From Streptomyces sp. TRM68416 (GTDB lineage: Bacteria > Actinomycetota > Actinomycetes > Streptomycetales > Streptomycetaceae), in NCBI RefSeq assembly GCF_014596915.1, contig NZ_JACVWU010000001.1, forward strand, positions 620,001-684,000: DNA of 64,000 nt, written 5' to 3'. The notes under the pieces were generated by a model. The model did not search any database. It saw only the letters and a list, made by a program, of their open reading frames with translations, and was not told the origin of the DNA. A program made the position numbers and the translations under genes. Shown in pieces: positions 18,248-25,137 of this stretch; positions within the stretch are counted from its first letter, which is position 1, and each line of letters begins with the position of its first letter.

Positions 18248-19375
18248 TCAGTCCTTCGTGAGATTCGTGAGAGCGGTCGTACTGCTACCAAGAGTACGTC
18301 TCCCGCCGCCCCGAGGTTCCCGCCGGGCCACCGCCTCCCGCTCCCGGGGCTCCCCGAAGAGCATCCGGCGGACGTCGGCGCGGGCCTGACGGGCGGAGTC
18401 CCGGGCGGCGGCGAGGGCCTGCCGGGTGGCCCGGCCCACCGTGCGCGCGGCCTCGGCACAGGGCCGCAGCACCGTGTCACGCACGACGTGCCCGACCGGA
18501 GTGAGGATCGTCCGGTACACCCAGCGAACCGGCTCCACGAAGATCCACCGGAAGAGGGTCGCGAGGAACCGGCCGACGGCGAGCGAGATCCGCCCGGCGA
18601 CCCGCCAGGCATGCCCGAGCGCGTCCCGCACCTCACGCCCGACAGCCGCGAGGAACCGCCCCACCGGCACGAGCACCCACCGCCACACGGCGAGCGCGGG
18701 CAGCACGACCAGCACGCGGCCGACCCAGTACAGCCCGATCCCGATCCCGGTGACGACCTTGCCCACACCCCACGCGACGCCCCGCGCGCACCAGGCGATC
18801 CCCCGCCCGACGGGCGCAAGCACCCACTGGTACACGGCAAGCGCGGGCACAACAAGGAGATACCGCACCAGCCACGCGGCAGCGGTGTACACCCCGAGCC
18901 CGACGGCGGCAAGCACCACCCCGATCCCCCGGACAACCCACATCACCCCGTGCCCCACGGGCGTCAGCACCCACGCGTACACCCACCCCAGCGCGGCCCC
19001 GACCCCCCGCCCGACCCAGGCGATCCCCCGCCCGACCGGCGTCAGCACATACCGGTACAACCATCCGGCGGGCACCACGACAAGCACGTTCCCCAGCCAG
19101 CCCAGCCCCTTCCCGACCGGCACCAGCACATACCGCCACACCCCCACGAACGGCCACACGAACACCGCCCGCCCGACCCACAGCAGCCCCCGCCCCACCG
19201 GCGGCAACACCGTGCCCCCCACAAACCGCCACCCGACGACCAGCGCGTCCCACACCATCCGCACCGGCACGACCAGCACAAGCACGACAATCCGCACCGG
19301 AATGCGCACCGCCACGACCAGGCACCCCCCGGGCTCCTGCCGCCGCTCCGTCTCGGGCCGCTTTTCGAGATCCAT
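18248..19375 (-). CDS. Repeat-rich membrane protein with PVG boxes
   Basis: A 375-residue hydrophobic protein of no family I can name. It consists of about seven imperfect repeats with the core (Y/W)x(W/Y)VLxPVGxGxxWVxR, for example WRYVLVPVGKGLGWLG, YRYVLTPVGRGIAWVGRG, YAWVLTPVGHGVMWVVRG and YQWVLAPVGRGIAWCARG, spaced by 26-50 hydrophobic residues. The last 90 residues are Arg/Ala rich and soluble. It probably crosses the membrane many times or lies in its plane as amphipathic hairpins. ATG at 19375 is preferred (MDLEKRPETE); the in-frame extension to 19447 is possible. Its neighbours are the DUF2344 gene downstream and a displaced radical SAM 3' end upstream. Confidence 0.7.
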   Translation of the reverse strand: MDLEKRPETERRQEPGGCLVVAVRIPVRIVVLVLVVPVRMVWDALVVGWRFVGGTVLPPVGRGLLWVGRAVFVWPFVGVWRYVLVPVGKGLGWLGNVLVVVPAGWLYRYVLTPVGRGIAWVGRGVGAALGWVYAWVLTPVGHGVMWVVRGIGVVLAAVGLGVYTAAAWLVRYLLVVPALAVYQWVLAPVGRGIAWCARGVAWGVGKVVTGIGIGLYWVGRVLVVLPALAVWRWVLVPVGRFLAAVGREVRDALGHAWRVAGRISLAVGRFLATLFRWIFVEPVRWVYRTILTPVGHVVRDTVLRPCAEAARTVGRATRQALAAARDSARQARADVRRMLFGEPREREAVARREPRGGGRRTLGSSTTALTNLTKD

Positions 19376-19451
19376 GCCCCACAAGACGCGACGAGGCCCC
19401 CCACCCGTTGCGACAAAGCCCCTCGTCACCAAGGTGTTACGCGACAACGCC

Positions 19452-19530
19452 CTACTTGACGACCGTCAACGGCAGCAGCTTCTTGCCTGTGGGGCCGACC
19501 TTGATGTGCGTGTCCATCTGCGAGCAGCGG
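19452..19530 (-). pseudogene. Displaced 3' end of a radical SAM (TIGR03960) gene
   Basis: The - strand encodes RCSQMDTHIKVGPTGKKLLP then LTVVK and a TAG stop. This matches the C-terminus of the radical SAM protein at 20309-22279 (CPAMQTEIQIGPTGKKLLPL), including an identical 17-nt block GGCAGCAGCTTCTTGCC (+ strand). It has no start of its own. It is in the same frame as the upstream 191-residue gene, separated from it only by that gene's TGA stop. It reads as a remnant left by an insertion or recombination at the gene's 3' end. Confidence 0.8.
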
Positions 19531-19538
19531 CCAACGAC

Positions 19539-20114
19539 TCAGTAGCTGGCAGTGCGGTTGAAGCTGGTGATGTTGAGCTTGATGCCCTTCGCGCTCTTGA
19601 GCGTCGTGGGGTACTCACCCCGAGCCGTCTGGCCGGGTTGCACGTTGGTCTCGAACTGCGAACCATCCCCCACACGAGTACCGCTGGCGTCGACGGCCTC
19701 CCAGTCCCAGATGTAATTGGACTTTTCACTGCTGTTGTTCTTGATCGTCCAAACGACCCAGATATTACTCAAGCCGGCGTGTGAGCGGTCGTCGAGCTGG
19801 AAGCTGACGAGGTCGGCGCGCTCCCCCTCGGGTTCCTCCGACTGCCCCTGCTGCACCTTCGCAGTAGGGCTCGTACTGGGCGCAGGGGTGTTGCTCTCGT
19901 CGCTCTGCCCCGGCGCGATCACCAGCACAGCGATGACGATCACGGCCACAGCGGCCAGAGCGCCGACGCATCCCCAGAGGCAGCCATGAACTGATCGCTT
20001 CTTCTGCGGTGGCCCGGGGGGCGATGCCCACTGGCCGAGAGGGCGAGAAGCTTGGCCCGGACTTCCCGGGCTTCCCCACCGAGGATTGCCCCCAGGGGGC
20101 TCGCTCGCTGACAT
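19539..20114 (-). CDS. Small membrane-anchored protein with extracellular domain
   Basis: 191 residues. Residues 1-40 are Pro/Gly/Ser rich, KKR precedes a single membrane segment (about residues 45-68, VGALAAVAVIVIAVLVIA), and residues about 75-100 form a Thr/Pro/Gln-rich linker. The C-terminal domain (LSNIWVVWTIKNNSSEKSNY, then a FETNVQPGQTARG turn) looks like the immunoglobulin-like FxLYD/DUF4352-type extracellular domains common in streptomycetes. The start is very clear: GAGGAGG 5 nt before ATG. It sits inside the segment bounded by two copies of a radical SAM gene 3' end, so it may be an insertion. Function unknown. Confidence 0.75.
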   Translation of the reverse strand: MSASEPPGGNPRWGSPGSPGQASRPLGQWASPPGPPQKKRSVHGCLWGCVGALAAVAVIVIAVLVIAPGQSDESNTPAPSTSPTAKVQQGQSEEPEGERADLVSFQLDDRSHAGLSNIWVVWTIKNNSSEKSNYIWDWEAVDASGTRVGDGSQFETNVQPGQTARGEYPTTLKSAKGIKLNITSFNRTASY

Positions 20115-20229
20115 GTCGCCTCCTCGGTAGCGGATATCGCCACGCTAGGAAGCCACGAGGCGCGCCGCGAACCGAGAGCAGCCACTCAGGCGACGCAGCC
20201 GAGCGCGGTGCCCGCTCTCCGCCCCCAGC

Positions 20230-20277
20230 GCCCTGGAGGACGGCAGTGATCCCATCCTCACTGCCGTCCTCCAGGGC
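20230..20277. repeat. Perfect 20-bp inverted repeat with 8-nt loop
   Basis: GCCCTGGAGGACGGCAGTGA (20230-20249) is followed after TCCCATCC by its exact complement (20258-20277). It lies 32 nt after the stop of the radical SAM gene and 116 nt before the start of the 191-residue protein. There is no T-run on either side. It could terminate the radical SAM transcript or be an end of an inserted element. Confidence 0.85.
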
Positions 20278-20308
20278 TTCCATCACGCGTCGCAACGCCT
20301 CACTCACG

Positions 20309-22279
20309 TCAGTGAGAGGGACCGCTCGCAGCCGGCGTCGGACCCGCGTTCTTGACCGCAAGAGGCAGCAGCTTCTTGCCGGTCGGGCCGATCTGGATCT
20401 CCGTCTGCATGGCCGGACACACCCCACAGTCGAAGCACGGCGTCCAGCGGCAGTCCTCGACCTCTGTCTCGTCGAGGGCGTCCTGCCAGTCCTCCCAGAG
20501 CCAGTCCTTGTCGAGGCCGGAGTCGAGGTGGTCCCAGGGGAGGACCTCCTCGTAGGAGCGCTCGCGGGTGGTGTACCAGTCGACGTCGACGCCGAAGGGG
20601 GCCAGGGCCTTGTCGGCGCAACTCATCCAGCGGTCGTAGGAGAAGTGCTCGCGCCAGCCGTCGAAGCGGCCGCCGTCGTCGTAGACGGCGCGGATGACGG
20701 CGCCGATGCGGCGGTCGCCGCGGGAGAGGAGGCCCTCGACGATGCCGGGCTTGCCGTCGTGGTAGCGGAAGCCGATGGAGCGGCCGTACTTCTTGTCGCC
20801 GCGGATCTTGTCGCGGAGCTTCTCCAGGCGGGCGTCCGTCTCCTCGGCGGAGAGCTGCGGGGCCCACTGGAAGGGGGTGTGGGGCTTGGGGACGAAGCCG
20901 CCGATCGAGACGGTGCAGCGGATGTCGTTGGAGCGGGAGACCTCGCGGCCCTTGGCGATGACCTTGGTCGCCATGTCGGCGATCTGGAGGACGTCGTCGT
21001 CGGTCTCGGTGGGCAGGCCGCACATGAAGTACAGCTTCACCTGGCGCCAGCCGTTGCCGTAGGCGGTGGCGACCGTGCGGATCAGGTCGTCCTCGGAGAC
21101 CATCTTGTTGATGACCTTGCGCATGCGCTCGGAGCCGCCCTCGGGGGCGAAGGTGAGGCCGGAGCGGCGGCCGTTCCGCGTCAGTTCGTTCGCCAGGTCG
21201 ACGTTGAAGGCGTCCACGCGGGTGGAGGGGAGGGAGAGGCCGATCTTGTCTTCCTCGTAGCGGTCGGCCAGGCCCTTCGCGATGTCGCCGATCTCGCTGT
21301 GGTCCGCGGAGGACAGGGAGAGGAGGCCGACCTCCTCGAAGCCGGTCGCCTTCAGGCCCTTCTCCACCATCTCGCCGATGCCGGTGATCGAGCGCTCGCG
21401 CACGGGGCGGGTGATCATGCCGGCCTGGCAGAAGCGGCAGCCTCGGGTGCAGCCGCGGAAGATCTCGACCGACATGCGCTCGTGGACCGTCTCCGCGAGG
21501 GGGACGAGGGGCTGCTTGGGGTAGGGCCACTCGTCGAGGTCCATGACCGTGTGCTTGGACACACGCCACGGGACGCCGGACCGGTTGGGGACGACGCGGG
21601 CGATGCGCCCGTCGGGCAGGTACTCCACGTCGTAGAAGGCCGGGATGTACACCCCGCCCGTCCTGGCCAGGCGGAGGAGGACCTCCTCGCGGCCGCCGGG
21701 GCGGCCCTCGGCCTTCCACTCGCGGATGACCTTCGTCATGTCGAGCACGGCCTGCTCGCCGTCGCCGATGACGGCGGCGTCGATGAAGTCGGCGATCGGC
21801 TCGGGGTTGAAGGCCGCGTGGCCGCCGGCCAGGACGATGGGGTCGTCGACGGTGCGGTCCTTGGACTCCAGCGGGATGCCGGCCAGGTCCAGGGCGGCGA
21901 GCATGTTGGTGTAGCCGAGCTCGGTGGAGAAGCTGAGTCCGAAGACGTCGAAGGCGCGCACGGGGCGGTGGCTGTCCACCGTGAACTGCGGGACGCCGTG
22001 TTCCCGCATCAGGGCCTCCAGGTCCGGCCACACGCTGTAGGTGCGCTCGGCGAGGACGCCCTCCTGCTCGTTCAGGACCTCGTAGAGGATCATGACGCCC
22101 TGGTTGGGCAGTCCGACCTCGTACGCGTCGGGATACATGAGCGCCCAGCGGACGTCACAGGATTCCCACGGCTTCACCGTGGAGTTGAGCTCTCCGCCGA
22201 CGTACTGGATCGGCTTCTGCACATGCGGGAGCAGGGCTTCGAGCTGCGGGAACACCGACGCAGCGGCTTCGGCAGGCAT
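20309..22279 (-). CDS. B12-binding/radical SAM protein, TIGR03960 family
   Basis: 656 residues. A B12-binding-like domain (about residues 40-240, with SVWPDLEALMRE and DVFGLSFSTELGY) precedes the radical SAM core, whose CTRGCRFC motif near residue 276-283 binds the 4Fe-4S cluster. LTFAPEGGSERMRKVINK and VKLYFMCGLPTETD follow. A second Cys cluster, CFDCGVCP, lies near residue 612. ATG at 22279 has GAAGG 8 nt upstream; an in-frame start further upstream cannot be excluded. The final residues after GPTGKKLLPL (AVKNAG and an Ala/Pro/Ser tail) differ from the remnant at 19452, which ends LTVVK. The reaction is not established; partner gene at 17438. Confidence 0.85.
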   Translation of the reverse strand: MPAEAAASVFPQLEALLPHVQKPIQYVGGELNSTVKPWESCDVRWALMYPDAYEVGLPNQGVMILYEVLNEQEGVLAERTYSVWPDLEALMREHGVPQFTVDSHRPVRAFDVFGLSFSTELGYTNMLAALDLAGIPLESKDRTVDDPIVLAGGHAAFNPEPIADFIDAAVIGDGEQAVLDMTKVIREWKAEGRPGGREEVLLRLARTGGVYIPAFYDVEYLPDGRIARVVPNRSGVPWRVSKHTVMDLDEWPYPKQPLVPLAETVHERMSVEIFRGCTRGCRFCQAGMITRPVRERSITGIGEMVEKGLKATGFEEVGLLSLSSADHSEIGDIAKGLADRYEEDKIGLSLPSTRVDAFNVDLANELTRNGRRSGLTFAPEGGSERMRKVINKMVSEDDLIRTVATAYGNGWRQVKLYFMCGLPTETDDDVLQIADMATKVIAKGREVSRSNDIRCTVSIGGFVPKPHTPFQWAPQLSAEETDARLEKLRDKIRGDKKYGRSIGFRYHDGKPGIVEGLLSRGDRRIGAVIRAVYDDGGRFDGWREHFSYDRWMSCADKALAPFGVDVDWYTTRERSYEEVLPWDHLDSGLDKDWLWEDWQDALDETEVEDCRWTPCFDCGVCPAMQTEIQIGPTGKKLLPLAVKNAGPTPAASGPSH

Positions 22280-22359
22280 CTCGCGTACCTTCGTGAGCTG
22301 GACTGAACGGACAGGGGTGACCATCCAGACTAACGCGGTCGCGGCGGTGCCCCGCACGC

Positions 22360-23859
22360 TCAGACGGTCGTCGTCTCCTTGATCGCCGTCCAGGCGGCCG
22401 GCAGCCGGGCCTCGTCGTCCGCCGCGCGGCGCTCCTCCCGGCCGTAGAGCACGCCGTACGTGAACGAGCTCTCCCCCGCCGCCTGTGCCTGTCGGGCGAG
22501 CTCGCGCAGGGCCTCGCGCGCCATGACGCTGTCCTGGTGGTCGCCGAGGAGTCCCTGGAGGGCCTTCATCGATTTCAGCAGCGTGCGGGCGGGGTCGCCG
22601 AGCGCCGGGACGGCTGCCTCGGCGGAGTAGCGGGTGCGCTTGGCCTTCTTGCGTGCCTCGTGCAGGGCGAGGTCGCGGTCCTGCGAGGGCGGGAGGGTGA
22701 GGGCCTGCTCGATCAGGCCGGCGAGTGCGGCGAAGTCCTTGCCGACGGCCTTGGCGACGGTCTTTTCCGGTTGTCCGGCGGCGGCCTTGAGCAGGGGCGG
22801 GTCCGCCACCAGCGCGTCGAGGGCGGTGAGCAGTTCCAGGTACCGCTTTCCGTCGAGTACGGCGATCAGGCGTCGGCGGGAGCCGCTGCTGCGGGCGTGG
22901 GACCAGGTGCGCAGGCGGGTGCGGACGGGTCCGGCGAGCAGGGTGCGGGGCAGTTCGTCCAGGGCGGCCGTGAGGCGTTCGGTCAGCACTTCCTGGTCGC
23001 GGTCGACGCCGAGTTCTCCGGCCAGCCACTTCAGTTCCTCGCCGATCGGGTCGGTCACGGTCCGGTCGAGTACTTTGCGGAACGAGCGGAAGGCGCTGCG
23101 CATGCGGCGGGTGGCGACGCGCATGCGGTGCACCGAGTCGTACTCGTCGCGCCGTACGGCCGGGTCGAGGGCGACGATGGCGTCCCGCTGGGCGCGGACG
23201 TAGGCGAGGACGTGGTCTCCGGCGGTGACGGGTGCCTTGGCGGGCTTGGGCCTGCGCTTCTTCTTGGGTGCCGTCTCGGCCAGCGCCCGCGCCAGTTTCG
23301 AGGCCGAGCCCGAGGGGCGGACGCCGGCTCTGCGCAGCCGTTTGTCGATCTTGTCGAGGACGGCGGGGTCGGCGCCGTCGGCCAGCTCCACCTCGATCTC
23401 GGTCCACTGCACCTCGGTGTCGGCGCCGAGCCGCTCGGCGCGTACGGCGTCCACGCTGGCCTCGGCGAGGAGTGTGCCGTCGGCGTCGACGAGGTGGCGT
23501 ACGTCGCGGTCGGAGCGGAGGCGGACCAGGGGGAGGAGTTCGGCGTCACGGACGCGGGAGCGGACGAGGGCGGCGAGGGTACGGGGGACGGTGTCGGACA
23601 GGGGCGCCCGGATCTCGTCCCGTACGCCGGGGGCGACGGGGAACTTCAGGTGCCAGCCCGCGTCGGATCCCCCGGTGCGGCGGCGCAGGGTGATCGAGGA
23701 GGCGGCGAGGCGCTCGTCGTGGGTGTCGTAGTAGGTGGCGTCGAGGTGTGCGACACCTTTGTCGATGACGGCCGCGACCCCGGCGACGCCGGTCAGGTCG
23801 GGCAGACCGCTTTCGCTGGACTCGTACTTTCGTTCGATCTCGCGCTTTGTGTCCGCCAT
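22360..23859 (-). CDS. CYTH and CHAD domain protein
   Basis: 499 residues. Residues 1-200 are a CYTH (triphosphate tunnel) domain: the EIERKYE opening, TYYDTHDERLA, ITLRRRTGG and WHLKFP carry the charged residues that bind triphosphate and metal. Residues about 215-490 are a CHAD domain, helical and rich in conserved His/Arg (YDSVHRMRVATRRMRSAFR), a polyphosphate-binding module. Such fusions are predicted inorganic triphosphatases or polyphosphate-associated proteins. The ATG has no ribosome binding site but a TAGATT -10-like box 6 nt before it, so the mRNA is probably leaderless. It follows the mre-pbp2-rodA genes on the same strand with an 81-nt gap. Confidence 0.9.
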   Translation of the reverse strand: MADTKREIERKYESSESGLPDLTGVAGVAAVIDKGVAHLDATYYDTHDERLAASSITLRRRTGGSDAGWHLKFPVAPGVRDEIRAPLSDTVPRTLAALVRSRVRDAELLPLVRLRSDRDVRHLVDADGTLLAEASVDAVRAERLGADTEVQWTEIEVELADGADPAVLDKIDKRLRRAGVRPSGSASKLARALAETAPKKKRRPKPAKAPVTAGDHVLAYVRAQRDAIVALDPAVRRDEYDSVHRMRVATRRMRSAFRSFRKVLDRTVTDPIGEELKWLAGELGVDRDQEVLTERLTAALDELPRTLLAGPVRTRLRTWSHARSSGSRRRLIAVLDGKRYLELLTALDALVADPPLLKAAAGQPEKTVAKAVGKDFAALAGLIEQALTLPPSQDRDLALHEARKKAKRTRYSAEAAVPALGDPARTLLKSMKALQGLLGDHQDSVMAREALRELARQAQAAGESSFTYGVLYGREERRAADDEARLPAAWTAIKETTTV

Positions 23860-23865
23860 GACCCG

Positions 23866-23892
23866 AATCTAATGGGAGTCATGGCGGTACAA
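23866..23892 (-). promoter_or_regulatory. Putative promoter giving a leaderless CYTH/CHAD transcript
   Basis: On the - strand TTGTAC and TAGATT are separated by about 15 nt, and TAGATT ends 6 nt before the ATG at 23859. No Shine-Dalgarno sequence is present, which fits transcription starting at or next to the A of ATG. Confidence 0.45.
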
Positions 23893-23940
23893 CAGGGCCC
23901 ACCGGACCCGAACTCCGGGGAAACAGTGGATGACCAGCGG

Positions 23941-25137
23941 CTACGCGGAGATTGGCCGCTGCACTCTGATCGACTGCAGCAGCCCCACTGCCACCCACAC
24001 CGCGAACATCGACGATCCGCCGTACGACACGAACGGCAGCGGCAGGCCGGTCACCGGCATGATGCCGAGCGTCATGCCGATGTTCTCGAAGGACTGGAAG
24101 GCGAACCAGGCCACGATCCCGGCGGCGACGATCGTGCCGTACAGCTCGGTCGTCTCGCGGGCGATGCGGCAGGCGCGCCACAGCAGGATGCCGAGCAGCG
24201 CGATGATCAGGCCGCCGCCCACGAAGCCCAGCTCCTCCCCCGCCACCGTGAAGACGAAGTCGGTCTGCTGCTCCGGCACGAACTGGCCGGTGGTCTGCGA
24301 GCCGTTGAACAGCCCGGACCCGGTCAGCCCGCCCGAACCGATCGCGATCCGCGCCTGGTTGGTGTTGTAGCCGACGCCCGCCGGGTCGAGGCTGGGGTTG
24401 GCGAAGGCGGCGAAGCGGGCGATCTGGTAGTCGTCCAGGATGTGCAGTTGCCAGACGGCGAGCGCGCCGATCGTGCCCGCGGACAGCAGGCCGAACACCC
24501 AGCGGTTGGAGGCGCCGGAGGCCAGCAGCACGCCCAGCACGATGACCACCATCACCATGACCGAGCCGAGGTCGGGCATGAGCAGCACGATCAGCATGGG
24601 CACGGTGGCCAGGCCCAGGGCCTGCAGCACCGTGCGGTGGTCGGGGTAGGGCTTGTCGCCCGCGTCCACCCGGGCCGCCAGCAGCATCGCCATGCCCAGG
24701 ATGATCGTGACCTTCACGAACTCCGAGGGCTGGAGCGAGAATCCGCCGCCGAGCACGATCCACGAGTGGGCGCCGTTGACCGTGGAGCCCAGTGGGGTGA
24801 GCACCAGCAGGATCAGGAACACCGAGGCGCCGTACAGGATCGGCACCGCGGTGCGCAGGGTGCGGTGGCCGAGCCAGACGGTGGCGACCATCAGCGCGAA
24901 GCCGATGCCGGTGTTCATGAGGTGCCGGATCAGGAAGTAGTACTGGTCGCCCTGGTTGATCTCGGTGCGGTTGCGGGTCGCCGAGAAGACCAGGACCGAG
25001 CCGATCAGCGACAGCGTGAGCGCGGACAGCAGTATCGGCCAGTCGAGGCGGCGGGCGAGCGAGTCACGGGCGAACAGGCGGGTCCAGCCCGGCCGGTCGG
25101 GCCCGTACCCGGAGATGTGGAAGCTGTTGCCGGTCAC
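23941..25137 (-). CDS. rodA: RodA/FtsW-type peptidoglycan polymerase
   Basis: 398 residues with about ten membrane segments of the SEDS family (VFSATRNRTEINQGDQYYF, LQPSEFVKVTIILGMA, GGSSMFAVWVAVGLLQSI). SEDS proteins polymerise glycan strands from lipid II together with a class B PBP. The GTG start overlaps the stop of the upstream pbp2 by 4 nt (GTGA), so the two are translationally coupled and likely form one complex. In S. coelicolor this gene (sfr) sits at the end of the mre cluster, which is mainly needed for spore-wall synthesis (established). Confidence 0.95.
   Translation of the reverse strand: MTGNSFHISGYGPDRPGWTRLFARDSLARRLDWPILLSALTLSLIGSVLVFSATRNRTEINQGDQYYFLIRHLMNTGIGFALMVATVWLGHRTLRTAVPILYGASVFLILLVLTPLGSTVNGAHSWIVLGGGFSLQPSEFVKVTIILGMAMLLAARVDAGDKPYPDHRTVLQALGLATVPMLIVLLMPDLGSVMVMVVIVLGVLLASGASNRWVFGLLSAGTIGALAVWQLHILDDYQIARFAAFANPSLDPAGVGYNTNQARIAIGSGGLTGSGLFNGSQTTGQFVPEQQTDFVFTVAGEELGFVGGGLIIALLGILLWRACRIARETTELYGTIVAAGIVAWFAFQSFENIGMTLGIMPVTGLPLPFVSYGGSSMFAVWVAVGLLQSIRVQRPISA

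Noticed and set aside
19765..20427. A 220-residue - strand frame across the radical SAM stop and hairpin
   Set aside because: It runs through the hairpin and overlaps two better-supported genes; no start with a ribosome binding site. A short remnant gene cannot be fully excluded.
22280..23407. Fusion of the radical SAM protein to a long upstream basic region
   Set aside because: The upstream part is the CYTH/CHAD gene in another frame; GAAGG precedes ATG at 22279.
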